Source: Kocuria subflava (lineage in GTDB: Bacteria > Actinomycetota > Actinomycetes > Actinomycetales > Micrococcaceae). Taken from it: a DNA stretch of 64,000 bases. The notes under the pieces are model-generated. The model saw only the letters and a list, made by a program, of their open reading frames with translations. It searched no databases and was not told where the DNA came from. Within the stretch, counting starts at the first letter, position 1, and every line of letters starts with the position of its first letter. Positions 41,808 to 51,033 of this stretch are shown piece after piece. Location of the stretch: contig NZ_JAAVUN010000001.1 in assembly GCF_012163155.1 (NCBI RefSeq), forward strand, positions 276,635 to 340,634. Reading direction: 5' to 3'. Made by a program: the position numbers and the translations under genes.

Positions 41808-44187
41808 CCCCATCTGTCGGTGTATCGGACGTGGCTGGTGAGGGGGCGTGGTCCAGAAATGCTGCCAACAGTGCTATCGCACCAGCCTTGTCCAACGGGT
41901 TGTTGCGGTTGCCGCACTTGGGCGACTGCACGCAGGACGGACACCCGGACTCGCAGGAACAGGACTCAATCGCCGCTTTGGTGGCAGCAAACCAGGACGC
42001 CGCCATGTCATAACCTCGTTCGGCAAAACCGGCACCTCCGGGGTGGCCGTCGTGCACAAAGATCGTGGGCAGTTGGGTGTCGGCATGCAGGGCCGTGGAC
42101 AGGCCACCCACATCCCAGCGGTCACACGTGGCCAGCAGGGGCAGCAAGCCGATCATGGCGTGTTCGGCGGCGTGCAAGGCACCCGGGAAATCAGCTTCCT
42201 GAACACCTGCCGCGGCCAGCACCGGTCCTGGTGCGGTGAACCACACGGACTTGGTGAACAGATCCGTGGGAGGCAACTCCAAGGGTTCCTCCCCAATGAT
42301 CTCGTTGCCCGGAATCGCCTTGCGTTGGTAGGAGACCACCTGGGAGGTCACCTGCACCTGGCCCGAATGCACGGTGATGGGACCCCAGGTCTGGTGACGT
42401 TCCTCCTTGATCACCTTCACAGAGGTCACGTCCCGCGCCTGGGTGTAGTAGTCAGGGTGAGCCCGGGTCACGGAGACCACGTGGTGTGCCAGGTCAAGGT
42501 CCTCCACCACGTAGGTTCGGCCCTGATGCACGTAGATGGCACCAGGGTGAGTCTGCTGGTGGGCCTGACCCGTTCCAATGGATCCCAGCAACTGCCCGGT
42601 GTCGGTCTCAATGATGTTCAGCGGGCCGCCACCTTCTGCCCGGATGGAGATCATGGCCGCAGGATCTTCCGATCGGGTCCAGAACCAGCCGGCCGGGCGT
42701 CGTCGTAACTGTCCGGCGTTGACCAAAGATTCCAGGATGCCGGGTGCGGCGGGGTCGAACAGGTCCAGATCCGAGGGTTTGAGGGGCTGCTCGGCAGCGG
42801 CGGCGCACAGGTGCGGGGCCAGGACGTACGGGTTGCCGGGGTCGAAGATGGTGGCTTCCACGGACACATCAAAAATGGCCTCCGGGTGGTTCACCAGGTA
42901 GGTGTCCAGGGGGTCGTCCCGGGCAATGAACGCAGCCAGGGCGTCCTGCCCTGCACGTCCCGCACGTCCCACCTGTTGGAAGAACGACGCCCGTGTTCCA
43001 GGCCACCCGGCCACCAACACTGCATCCAGTCCGGCAACGTCGATCCCCAGTTCCAGCGCTGATGTGGAGGCCAGGCCCAGGAGACGGCCGTCGCGCAACT
43101 GCTCCTCCAGCTCCCGGCGTTCCTCCGGAAGGAAACCGGCGCGGTAGGCGGCCACGCGGTGAGCCAGCCCCGGTTCCACCTCATCCAGCTGCCGGTGCGC
43201 CATCTGCGCCACGGCTTCCGCACCACGGCGGGACCCCACGAAAGCCAGCGTGCGGACCTGTTTCAGGGCCAGGTCCGTGAGCATGTCCGCGGACTCGGCC
43301 AACACACTGCGGCGCGTGGGTGCACCGTTCTCACCCTCCGGGCCGGACTGTTCGGGTTCCCAGAGCACCACGGTCACGGCGCCGTGAGGGGAATCATCTC
43401 TGGTCACCGCCGTGACAGCATCCGGGTTCACACCGATCAACCGGGAGAACGAGTCCTGGGGTGCAGCAGAAGTCGCAGATGCCCCGATGAACACCGGATC
43501 GGTGCCGTAGAGGGCGGCCACCCGGCGCAGCCGCCGCAGCACGTTGGCCACGTGTGAGCCGAACACACCCCGGTACACATGGGCCTCGTCCACGATCACG
43601 TAGCGCAGCCGCCGCAGGAACCTGGACCACTGAGGGTGATTGGGCAGCACCCCGGTGTGGAGCATGTCCGGATTGCACAGCACCAGATCTGCATGGTCCC
43701 TGATCCAGCGGCGCTGTTGCTGCGGGGTGTCGCCGTCGTAGCTGTGCACCCGGGCGCTCAGGTGCCGGGACAGCGCCTGCAACGCGGTCAACTGATCTGC
43801 AGCCAGGGCTTTGGTGGGTGACAGGTAGAGGGCAGTGGCTTCCTCCGGGTGCTGCAGGACACCGGGGGAGGCCTGGGCGATCAAACGGCCCGCGTGAATG
43901 GTGGACAGCACGGGTGCTTGGTATGCCATGGACTTGCCAGAGGCGGTACCCGTGGCCACCACGGTGTGGCCCTGACCGGCAGCAGTCATGGCCTCTGCCT
44001 GGTGCCGGTACGGATGATGAACCCCTGCCAGTGCGTAGGCCTGCACCACATCCGGGTGAATGGCATCCGGCCACGGCGAGGTCACAGCCTCACGGGCGGG
44101 CAGGTTTCGGATGTGCCGGATCTCCTCCGGGGCGGCACCACGGCCCAGCAAGGGGATGAGGGAATCGAATTCAGGCACAGGCGGCAT
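41794..44187 (-). CDS. DEAD/DEAH-box helicase with C-terminal DUF1998-type zinc region (tad neighbourhood)
   Basis: A 797-residue superfamily 2 helicase of the type that sits beside tad genes throughout actinobacteria. Motif I is G-T-A-S-G-K-S near 73, motif II D-E-A-H near 203, and the C-terminal RecA domain has Q-V-G-R-A-G-R-A-G near 411. The last 100 residues contain C-S-C-E-S-G-C-P-S-C and a fourth-partner cysteine, a four-cysteine zinc or iron site. Family relatives (MrfA/Hrq1-like) act in DNA repair; any link to pilus assembly is unproven. ATG 44187 has a GGTGGGAG site just upstream; the longer frame to 44571 overlaps the PPOX gene. Confidence 0.85.
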   Translation of the reverse strand: MPPVPEFDSLIPLLGRGAAPEEIRHIRNLPAREAVTSPWPDAIHPDVVQAYALAGVHHPYRHQAEAMTAAGQGHTVVATGTASGKSMAYQAPVLSTIHAGRLIAQASPGVLQHPEEATALYLSPTKALAADQLTALQALSRHLSARVHSYDGDTPQQQRRWIRDHADLVLCNPDMLHTGVLPNHPQWSRFLRRLRYVIVDEAHVYRGVFGSHVANVLRRLRRVAALYGTDPVFIGASATSAAPQDSFSRLIGVNPDAVTAVTRDDSPHGAVTVVLWEPEQSGPEGENGAPTRRSVLAESADMLTDLALKQVRTLAFVGSRRGAEAVAQMAHRQLDEVEPGLAHRVAAYRAGFLPEERRELEEQLRDGRLLGLASTSALELGIDVAGLDAVLVAGWPGTRASFFQQVGRAGRAGQDALAAFIARDDPLDTYLVNHPEAIFDVSVEATIFDPGNPYVLAPHLCAAAAEQPLKPSDLDLFDPAAPGILESLVNAGQLRRRPAGWFWTRSEDPAAMISIRAEGGGPLNIIETDTGQLLGSIGTGQAHQQTHPGAIYVHQGRTYVVEDLDLAHHVVSVTRAHPDYYTQARDVTSVKVIKEERHQTWGPITVHSGQVQVTSQVVSYQRKAIPGNEIIGEEPLELPPTDLFTKSVWFTAPGPVLAAAGVQEADFPGALHAAEHAMIGLLPLLATCDRWDVGGLSTALHADTQLPTIFVHDGHPGGAGFAERGYDMAASWFAATKAAIESCSCESGCPSCVQSPKCGNRNNPLDKAGAIALLAAFLDHAPSPATSDTPTDGVTGR

Positions 44188-44281
44188 TCTCCCACCGCCG
44201 CAAGGCATGAACTCCACTGCCGATGGGTAAGAAATTGCCAGCCTGTGTGATGCCCGCCACGGCGGGTGCAAGAATCTAGGT

Positions 44282-44737
44282 ATGAGCACCGGAAGCATGA
44301 TGAACCCAGCCCCCTTGCCGGATGACAGCCAGGCCCACCAGCAGGCCAAGGCCAGTGAGGCTCTGACCGAGGACCAGTGCTGGGAGTACCTGGAGGCGGC
44401 GCGATTCGGGCGTCTGGCCACCATGGACGACCAGGAAATCGAGATCACCCCCATCAACTTTGTGGCCTCCAACCGGAAGCTGTACTTCCGCACTGCCCGC
44501 GGCGCCAAACTCTTCCGCCTGACCCTGACCGGCAAGGTGGCACTGGAGATCGATCGGGTGGCCGGTGACACCGCCTGGTCCGTGATGGTGCGTGGCAGCG
44601 CCCGTCAGCTCACGGATTCTGCGGAACTGGAACACGCGCGGTCCTTGGATCTCAAGCCGTGGCTGGACACGGATAAGATCGAGTTCGTGGAGATCGAACC
44701 CACCCGGGTCACCGGACGCAGCTTCCGCCTGGGCTGA
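44282..44737 (+). CDS. Pyridoxamine 5'-phosphate oxidase-fold (FMN-binding) protein, copy 1
   Basis: A 151-residue split-barrel protein of the PPOX class, which binds FMN or F420 and acts on diverse substrates. The C-W-E-Y-L-E-A-A-R-F-G-R-L-A block near 33-46 is the usual opener, followed by I-N-F-V-A-S-N-R-K-L-Y-F-R-T near 58 and a terminal V-T-G-R-S-F. A close paralogue lies 3.2 kb downstream. The substrate is unknown. A stem-loop 22 bases after the stop separates it from TrhO. Confidence 0.8.
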   Translation: MSTGSMMNPAPLPDDSQAHQQAKASEALTEDQCWEYLEAARFGRLATMDDQEIEITPINFVASNRKLYFRTARGAKLFRLTLTGKVALEIDRVAGDTAWSVMVRGSARQLTDSAELEHARSLDLKPWLDTDKIEFVEIEPTRVTGRSFRLG

Positions 44738-44758
44738 GGCCCGCACTACGTCTGAGGC

Positions 44759-44788
44759 ATCAGCCCCGCCTGGCTTGCCGGGGCTGAT
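44759..44788 (+). terminator. Hairpin downstream of PPOX copy 1
   Basis: ATCAGCCCCG (44759-44768) pairs perfectly with CGGGGCTGAT (44779-44788); there is no T-tract. Confidence 0.55.
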
Positions 44789-44820
44789 CCAGCCCGGCAC
44801 CCCGTTCACGGGCACGCGAC

Positions 44821-44826
44821 TACCCT
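44821..44826 (+). promoter_or_regulatory. -10 box of trhO
   Basis: TACCCT lies 6 nt before the GTG at 44833; leaderless arrangement identical in sequence to that of the mutarotase gene. Confidence 0.5.
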
Positions 44827-44832
44827 GGTTGC

Positions 44833-45741
44833 GTGTCCGTGAATCGCATCCTCTTGTACTACAGCCTCACTCCGCTTCCCGATCCGCAGGCCATAGCGCT
44901 GTGGCAACGGGAACTGTGCGAACGCCTGGGCTTGCGCGGCCGCATCCTGGTCTCCCCGGAGGGTCTCAACGGAACCGTGGGTGGTGAGGTCAACGCGCTG
45001 AAGCAGTACGCCAAGATCACCCGTTCCTACCCGGGATTCCGGGGCATGGAACTGAAATGGTCGGATGGATCGGCCGGGGATTTCCCGCGTCTGTCCGTGA
45101 AGGTGCGTGATGAGCTGGTGGCATTCGGTGCACCCGGTCAGGTGACCGTGGACCAGAACGGTGTGGTGGGCGGTGGCACCCACATCTCCCCGCAGGAGCT
45201 GGACCACATGGCTGGTTCCCGGGATGACCTGGTGTTCTTTGACGGCCGTAACGCCTGGGAAGCGCGGATCGGCAAGTTCAAGGACGCCGTGGTCCCGGAG
45301 GTGGAGACCACCCACGACTTTGTGACGGAACTGGATTCCGGCAAGTACGACCACCTCAAGGACAAACCTGTGGTCACCTACTGCACGGGTGGCATCCGCT
45401 GCGAGTTCCTCTCCGCCCTGATGATCCAGCGTGGTTTCCAGGAGGTCTACCAGCTGGACGGTGGCATCGTCCGCTACGGGGAGGCCCGCCAGGACTCGGG
45501 TTTGTGGGAGGGATCGTTGGCCGTTTTTGACGCTCGCGGCGCCATCGACTTCTCCCCGGAGGCTGCCGTGATCGGGACCTGCGACGTCTGCGGGAAGCCG
45601 GCCAACACCTTTGTCAACTGCAGTGATCCCACCTGCCATCACCGCGTCCTGGCCTGTGCCGAGCACGTCCGGATTCACGACGACGACGGCCTGCGCTGCC
45701 CCACCGGATGCCGTCCCGCCCACCCCGAGGTCAACGCATGA
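44833..45741 (+). CDS. trhO: tRNA uridine(34) hydroxylase (TrhO, rhodanese-domain)
   Basis: A 302-residue enzyme that hydroxylates U34 of certain tRNAs, the first step to 5-oxyacetyl or 5-methoxyuridine. N-terminal acylphosphatase-like domain with S-P-E-G-L-N-G-T near 41. Rhodanese domain with D-G-R-N-A-W-E near 137 and the active loop Y-C-T-G-G-I-R-C (catalytic Cys near 190). C-terminal cysteine-rich zinc region: C-D-V-C, then C-S-D-P-T-C-H and C-P-T-G-C. It overlaps the methyltransferase gene by four bases (ATGA). Confidence 0.9.
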   Translation: MSVNRILLYYSLTPLPDPQAIALWQRELCERLGLRGRILVSPEGLNGTVGGEVNALKQYAKITRSYPGFRGMELKWSDGSAGDFPRLSVKVRDELVAFGAPGQVTVDQNGVVGGGTHISPQELDHMAGSRDDLVFFDGRNAWEARIGKFKDAVVPEVETTHDFVTELDSGKYDHLKDKPVVTYCTGGIRCEFLSALMIQRGFQEVYQLDGGIVRYGEARQDSGLWEGSLAVFDARGAIDFSPEAAVIGTCDVCGKPANTFVNCSDPTCHHRVLACAEHVRIHDDDGLRCPTGCRPAHPEVNA

Positions 45742-47477
45742 GAACCACTTCTGCCTTCAGCCAGGTGGCCGGAGCGCCCCGCTCTGATGACCTGAGTGCC
45801 ATCCGCGCTTTCCGTGAAGTCCTGGAATCAGCGGATTTCACTGCCGACGGTGTTCGGCGCCATCTGGGTGACTCCGCGGTGGAGGCCCTCAGCCGCGATC
45901 AAGCAGCACCGGCCCTGCTGGCTCTGGACCGACACCGAAGCACCGGGACCTGGGACGGGGCCTGCGCACTGATTGAACTGTTCATCCTGGCCAGGCCGGT
46001 GAGTGTGCAGGAAGTCAAGCGTGTTCTGCCGCAGATCGAGCTTGACCAGTGGATGGACCTGGGCCTGGTGGAGGCCGCCTTGGGCCTGAGTTCTCCGGGG
46101 GAAGACTCCGTCCAGGACGGTGGCCTGACGCAGAACGTCAGCCAGGGTTGGGTCCGCTCCGTGGTGGATCTTGATCTGCATGCCGCAGACAGCGGACTGG
46201 AGTTGTGGGTGGCTGCGGATCTGACCGCCTTCCAGCGCCCGGGTGCTGCACTGCGCCACGATTACGTGCTGGGCATCGGCGGAGCCTCCCTGACATTGGC
46301 ACAGATCACGGAACGCCCACAGGTCCAGCGGGCTCTGGACATCGGCACCGGGTGTGGGGTCCAGCTCTTCCATCTTCTGCAGCATTGCCGCCACGTGGTG
46401 GCCACGGACCTATCCGAGCGTGCGCTGGCGTTCACCCGATTCAACCTGGTGCTCAATGCGCCGGCGCTGGGGTTGGATCCGGAGCATCTGGAAGACCGGG
46501 TGGCACTGCGGCAAGGGTCCCTGCTGGAGCCCGTGGCCGGTGACCAGTTCAACCTGGTGGTCACCAACCCGCCCTTCGTGATCACCCCGCGCTCACCAGG
46601 GGAGACGGAAGCAGAGCGGTACACCTACCGCGACGGCGGCCGCCCCGGGGACCGTCTGGTGGCGGATCTGGTGGGGCAGTTGGACACCGTGATGACCACA
46701 GGTGCGGTGGCGCATCTTCTGGCCAACTGGGAGGTCCCCGCCACGCGGCAAGAATTCGACGGGACGGGCAGCCAGAACGGCGCGAGCTTCCAGAACGGAG
46801 CCGGCGGCCAGGACGGGCAGGGTTGGCAGGACCGGGTGGCCGCGTGGATCCCGGAGGCACTGGATGCCTGGGTGATCCAACGCGAAACCCAGAGTCCGGA
46901 AAGCTACGCCGAAACCTGGTTGCGGGATGCCTCCGAACACCTGGACCGTGACAGCTATGAGTCCGCGTATCGCGCCTACTTGGAGGACTTTGCCGCACGG
47001 AATGTGGCTGCCGTTGGTTTCGGCTACGTCCGGTTGCAGAAACCGGGGCGTTCCAGGCAGCGTCGTCGTCGTTTTGAGGAACTGACCCACCCATTCCAGC
47101 AGCCCATTGCCCCGGTCACGGCCGAGGCGGTGCAGCGTCAGGACGTCCTGGACGTACTGGGGCAACGCTGGACGGATCTGCATCTGGTGGTGCCGGAGCA
47201 CGTGACCGAGGAGCGGCACCTGCGCCCGGGCGCTGCGGACCCCTCCGTGATCCTGCTGCGCCAAGGGGCAGGACTGCAGCGAACCAACGTGCTGACCTCC
47301 AACACGGCTGGACTGGTGGGGGCCTGTGACGGTGAGCTGTCCGTGCATCAGATCGTGACCGCACTGGGTGCCCTGTTGGGCTGGGAGCAACCGGCGGAAG
47401 AATCCGTGGAGGGCAAAGCCGCTCTGGAGGAGGCCCGCCACCTGTTGACGGACGGATTCCTTGCCCCGGATGACTGA
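45738..47477 (+). CDS. SAM-dependent methyltransferase, large (small-MTase domain with N- and C-terminal extensions)
   Basis: A 579-residue protein. Residues 1-150 are a helical N-terminal domain, then a class I methyltransferase with L-D-I-G-T-G-C-G-V near 201 and catalytic-type T-N-P-P-F near 276, the NPPY/F motif of N-methyltransferases acting on amino groups of bases or glutamine. A Gly/Gln/Asn-rich insert ([11 protein letters not shown]) lies near 345-365, where family members differ. A C-terminal domain of about 200 residues follows. The target is unknown, but overlap with TrhO suggests tRNA or ribosome modification. It precedes topA by two genes, a common actinobacterial arrangement. 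Confidence 0.8.
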   Translation: MRTTSAFSQVAGAPRSDDLSAIRAFREVLESADFTADGVRRHLGDSAVEALSRDQAAPALLALDRHRSTGTWDGACALIELFILARPVSVQEVKRVLPQIELDQWMDLGLVEAALGLSSPGEDSVQDGGLTQNVSQGWVRSVVDLDLHAADSGLELWVAADLTAFQRPGAALRHDYVLGIGGASLTLAQITERPQVQRALDIGTGCGVQLFHLLQHCRHVVATDLSERALAFTRFNLVLNAPALGLDPEHLEDRVALRQGSLLEPVAGDQFNLVVTNPPFVITPRSPGETEAERYTYRDGGRPGDRLVADLVGQLDTVMTTGAVAHLLANWEVPATRQEFDGTGSQNGASFQNGAGGQDGQGWQDRVAAWIPEALDAWVIQRETQSPESYAETWLRDASEHLDRDSYESAYRAYLEDFAARNVAAVGFGYVRLQKPGRSRQRRRRFEELTHPFQQPIAPVTAEAVQRQDVLDVLGQRWTDLHLVVPEHVTEERHLRPGAADPSVILLRQGAGLQRTNVLTSNTAGLVGACDGELSVHQIVTALGALLGWEQPAEESVEGKAALEEARHLLTDGFLAPDD

Positions 47478-47507
47478 CACGGGGCTGACTGGGGGCTCGT
47501 GCGATGA

Positions 47508-47513
47508 AATAAT
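47508..47513 (+). promoter_or_regulatory. -10 box of PPOX copy 2
   Basis: AATAAT lies 6 nt before the ATG at 47520, so this mRNA too is probably leaderless. Confidence 0.45.
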
Positions 47514-47519
47514 GCCCGC

Positions 47520-47972
47520 ATGAGCACCGAGAACCGATACCGCGAACTGACCCGTGATGAAGCCTGGGAACTGCTGGATTCGGAGCCTTTCGGGCGCCTG
47601 GCCGTGGTGGTCTCCGGAGTGGTGGACATTTTCCCCGTGAACTTTGTGGTCCACCAGCGCAAGCTGTGGTTTCGCACCGCGCAGGGTTCCAAGCTGGCCT
47701 CCCTGGTGATCAACAACCAGGTGGCCTTTGAAGCCGACCGCAAGGTGCGTCTGGATGACGAACACCAGGAAGTCACTTCCGTAGTGGTCCACGGACGCGC
47801 TCGCCGTATCGAGGACGGTCCTGAGTTCGAGATGGCCGAAGGTCTGAACCTGCGCCCCTGGATCCGTTCCTTCAAGCCCTACTTTGTGGTGATCGAGCCT
47901 GAGCAGGTCTCCGGGCGCGCCTTCCCCGTCTCGGCCAACACCGCAACGGATTCCCAAGACCAGGACGACTGA
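47520..47972 (+). CDS. Pyridoxamine 5'-phosphate oxidase-fold (FMN-binding) protein, copy 2
   Basis: A 150-residue paralogue of the protein at 44282. The same landmarks occur in the same order: A-W-E-L-L-D-S-E-P-F-G-R-L-A near 14-27, V-N-F-V-V-H-Q-R-K-L-W-F-R-T near 40-53, V-V-H-G-R-A-R near 87, and V-S-G-R-A-F near 135. It ends in an acidic D/Q tail. The cofactor is probably FMN. A strong terminator follows, isolating it from topA. Confidence 0.82.
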   Translation: MSTENRYRELTRDEAWELLDSEPFGRLAVVVSGVVDIFPVNFVVHQRKLWFRTAQGSKLASLVINNQVAFEADRKVRLDDEHQEVTSVVVHGRARRIEDGPEFEMAEGLNLRPWIRSFKPYFVVIEPEQVSGRAFPVSANTATDSQDQDD

Positions 47973-47989
47973 ATCACATCACCGCTTGT

Positions 47990-48023
47990 GGCCGCGGAAC
48001 CTTGGAGGGTTCCGCGGCCTTTT
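47990..48023 (+). terminator. Rho-independent terminator after PPOX copy 2
   Basis: Perfect 12-bp stem (47990-48001 with 48008-48019), 6-base loop TTGGAG, followed by TTTT. Confidence 0.85.
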
Positions 48024-48218
48024 GCTGTGCTGCACCGAGCCTGGCTCGGGTGCCTGATCCCGCCTTGCCTAGCCCGCGATCCCACCTTGAACAGTGCCCG
48101 ATCCCGCGATCCACAGGGCTGGGCGCGCGGACGGCGCCCAATGTTCGTGCGGTTAAGGTGGGGAAGTTACGGTGTGAAGTCGGCAGAGACAACCGCGCAG
48201 AGGCGCTGAGGAGAGACT

Positions 48219-51023
48219 GTGGCCAACAAGAACACGGGAACAGGCAAGAGCCTGCTCATCGTGGAGTCCCCGTCCAAGGTCAAGACCATTGCGGGGTACC
48301 TGGGTGACGCCTATGAGGTGGATTCGTCCATGGGCCACATCCGTGATCTTCCGCAGCCCTCCGAGTTGCCCACGGAGATGAAGAAGGGCTCCTACGGCAA
48401 GTTCGCCGTGGACGTGGACTCCGGTTTTGACCCCTACTACGTGGTCAACCCGGACAAGAAGAAAAAGGTCACAGAGCTCAAGCGCAAGCTCAAGGAATGT
48501 GACGCCCTCTACCTGGCCACGGATGGTGACCGTGAAGGTGAGGCCATCGCCTGGCACCTGTACGAGGTCCTCAAGCCCAAGGTTCCCGTCTACCGGATCA
48601 CCTTCCCGGAAATCACCCGGGAGGCCATTGAGCGCGCCTTTGGCGAGTTGCGGGACCTGGATCAGGACCTGGTGGACGCCCAGGAAACCCGGCGTGTGCT
48701 GGACCGCCTCTACGGTTACGAAATCTCTCCCGTGCTGTGGCGCAAGGTCTCCTCCGGACTTTCTGCAGGCCGTGTTCAGTCCGTGGCCACCCGCATGGTG
48801 GTTCAGCGCGAACGCGAGCGCATGGCGTTTGTCTCCGCCGACTACTGGGATCTCAATGGCCAGTTCACGTGCACCACGGGCCCGGATGCCGGTTCCACCT
48901 TTGGCGCCCGGTTGGTCACCGTGGACGGCAAAAAGGTTGCCGGGGGCAAGGATTTCAACGACGACGGCGCCCTGAAGAAGCCCGGCACACTGGTCCACCT
49001 GGGCGAGCAGGAAGCCACCTCCTTGGCCAAGGGCTTGGCAGAGGCCGCCTTCACGGTCGTGTCCCAAGAGACCAAGCCCTACGTCTCCCGTCCCAAGGCC
49101 CCGTTCACCACGTCCACGTTGCAGCAGGACGCCGCCCGCAAACTGCACTTCTCCGCACGTTCCACCATGCAGGTGGCGCAGCGGTTGTACGAAAACGGCT
49201 ACATCACTTACATGCGTACGGACTCCGTGGCCCTGTCCACGCAGGCCGTCACGGCAGCGCGGCGCCAGGTCAAGGAGCTGTGGGGGGCGGACTACGTTCC
49301 GGATTCCCCGCGCACCTATGCCTCCAAGTCCAAGAACGCCCAGGAGGCGCACGAGGCCATCCGCCCCGCCGGGGACTCCTTCCGCACACCGGACCAGGTG
49401 CGCAAGTCCCTGTCTGCCGATGAGTTCAAGCTCTACGAGCTGATCTGGCAGCGCACCGTGGCCTCCCAGATGGCTGATGCCAAGGGTTTCACTGCCACGG
49501 TCCGGTTGGGCGCCACCGCAACGGATGGCCGCGCCGCCGAATTCACGGCCTCCGGCACCGTGATCACCTTCCCGGGTTTCCTCTCCGCATACCAGGAAGC
49601 CAAGGACACCTCCAAGGACTCGCAGGATTCTGGCAAGGCTACGGACAAGCGCCTGCCGCAGATGGAAGAGGGCGATGCCCTGGAGGCCGCAGAGGTCACC
49701 GCGGACGGTCACTCCACCCGTCCTCCGGCCCGCTACACGGAAGCCTCCCTGGTGGCGGCCATGGACGAGATGGGCATTGGCCGACCCTCCACCTACGCGG
49801 CTGTGATTTCCACGATCGTGGACCGCGGCTACGTCAAGGTCCGCGGCACCGCACTGATCCCGTCCTGGACGGCGTTCTCCGTGGTCCGTCTGCTGGAAGA
49901 ACACTTCTCCGACTACGTGGACTATGACTTCACCGCAGAGATGGAAGAAGGCCTGGACCGGATCTCTCGCGGTGAGGAGGACCGTCAGGAGTGGCTGCAG
50001 CGCTTTTACTTCGGAGAGGACGGCTCGGAGAACGGTCTCAAGCCGATCGTGGATGACCTGGGGGACATTGACGCCCGGGCGCTGAACTCCATCAAGCTCA
50101 CCGAGGACGTCACCCTGCGTGTGGGTAAGTACGGGCCCTACCTGGAATCAGGGGGATCGGTGGATGCCGAAACCGGTGAGGTCACGGATCCGGTGCGCGC
50201 CAACGTTCCCGAATCCCTGGCCCCGGACGAGCTGACGCCGGAGAAGGTCACCGAGCTCATGGAGATTGGCCGGGCCGATGGCCGTGAACTGGGCTCGGAC
50301 CCCCAGACCGGGCGCACCATTGTGGTCAAGGACGGCCGCTACGGCCCCTACGTTTCAGAGGTCATTCCTGAACCCACTCAGGAAGAGCTGGATGCCATTC
50401 CCACCGAGTACTACAAGAACGGCAACCCCAAGCCCAAGAAGATCGAGAAACCCAAGCCGCGGACGGCGTCGTTGTTCCAGTCCATGGACATGCAGGAACT
50501 GACCCTGGACGATGCCCTGAAGCTGCTGTCCCTGCCCCGCGAAGTGGGTGAGGACAAGGACGGGGAGATGATCACTTCCCAGAACGGGCGCTACGGGCCG
50601 TATCTCAAGAAGGGCTCGGACTCACGCTCGCTGAGCACAGAAGATCAGATCTTCGGCATCACGCTGGAGGAAGCCCAGCGGATCTACGCACTGCCCAAGC
50701 AGCGCGGACGCGGTGCCGCCAAGCCGCCCCTGAAGGACCTGGGCACGGATCCCATCACGGAGCGGCCCATGATCATCAAGGAAGGCCGGTTCGGCGAGTA
50801 CATCACCGATGGCGAAACCAACGTGACCGTGCCGCGTTCAGAAACCGTGGAGCAGATGACCCCGGAGCGGGCCAGCCAGCTGCTCTCGGAGAAGCGCGCC
50901 AAGGGACCGGCTCCCAAGAAGACGGGGCGGGCGTCGTCGTCGCGGGCCAAGTCCGGGAGCCCGGGGACTCGCAAGAAGGCGGGAACCACCACCCGTAAGC
51001 GATCCACGGCTGCGGCCAAGTAG
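48219..51023 (+). CDS. topA: DNA topoisomerase I
   Basis: A 934-residue type IA topoisomerase that relaxes negative supercoils. The Toprim domain begins L-L-I-V-E-S-P-S-K-V near 8 and has T-D-G-D-R-E-G-E-A near 102. The active-site tyrosine lies in I-T-Y-M-R-T-D-S near residue 331. The C-terminus carries repeated toprim-associated units with G-R-Y-G-P-Y (several copies from about 630 to 800) instead of zinc fingers, and ends in a lysine-rich tail, both typical of actinobacteria. The GTG follows a TGAGGAGAG site. Its TAG stop forms the first half of the next gene's -10 box. Confidence 0.97.
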   Translation: MANKNTGTGKSLLIVESPSKVKTIAGYLGDAYEVDSSMGHIRDLPQPSELPTEMKKGSYGKFAVDVDSGFDPYYVVNPDKKKKVTELKRKLKECDALYLATDGDREGEAIAWHLYEVLKPKVPVYRITFPEITREAIERAFGELRDLDQDLVDAQETRRVLDRLYGYEISPVLWRKVSSGLSAGRVQSVATRMVVQRERERMAFVSADYWDLNGQFTCTTGPDAGSTFGARLVTVDGKKVAGGKDFNDDGALKKPGTLVHLGEQEATSLAKGLAEAAFTVVSQETKPYVSRPKAPFTTSTLQQDAARKLHFSARSTMQVAQRLYENGYITYMRTDSVALSTQAVTAARRQVKELWGADYVPDSPRTYASKSKNAQEAHEAIRPAGDSFRTPDQVRKSLSADEFKLYELIWQRTVASQMADAKGFTATVRLGATATDGRAAEFTASGTVITFPGFLSAYQEAKDTSKDSQDSGKATDKRLPQMEEGDALEAAEVTADGHSTRPPARYTEASLVAAMDEMGIGRPSTYAAVISTIVDRGYVKVRGTALIPSWTAFSVVRLLEEHFSDYVDYDFTAEMEEGLDRISRGEEDRQEWLQRFYFGEDGSENGLKPIVDDLGDIDARALNSIKLTEDVTLRVGKYGPYLESGGSVDAETGEVTDPVRANVPESLAPDELTPEKVTELMEIGRADGRELGSDPQTGRTIVVKDGRYGPYVSEVIPEPTQEELDAIPTEYYKNGNPKPKKIEKPKPRTASLFQSMDMQELTLDDALKLLSLPREVGEDKDGEMITSQNGRYGPYLKKGSDSRSLSTEDQIFGITLEEAQRIYALPKQRGRGAAKPPLKDLGTDPITERPMIIKEGRFGEYITDGETNVTVPRSETVEQMTPERASQLLSEKRAKGPAPKKTGRASSSRAKSGSPGTRKKAGTTTRKRSTAAAK

Positions 51024-51026
51024 GCT
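51021..51026 (+). promoter_or_regulatory. -10 box of the Ppx/GppA gene, overlapping the topA stop codon
   Basis: TAGGCT, 7 nt before ATG 51034; its first three bases are the topA stop codon. Confidence 0.45.
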
Positions 51027-51033
51027 CGGACCC

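Noticed and set aside
48153..49904. 583-codon minus-strand frame opposite topA
   Set aside because: It lies antisense to an unambiguous topA coding region and has no recognisable motifs.
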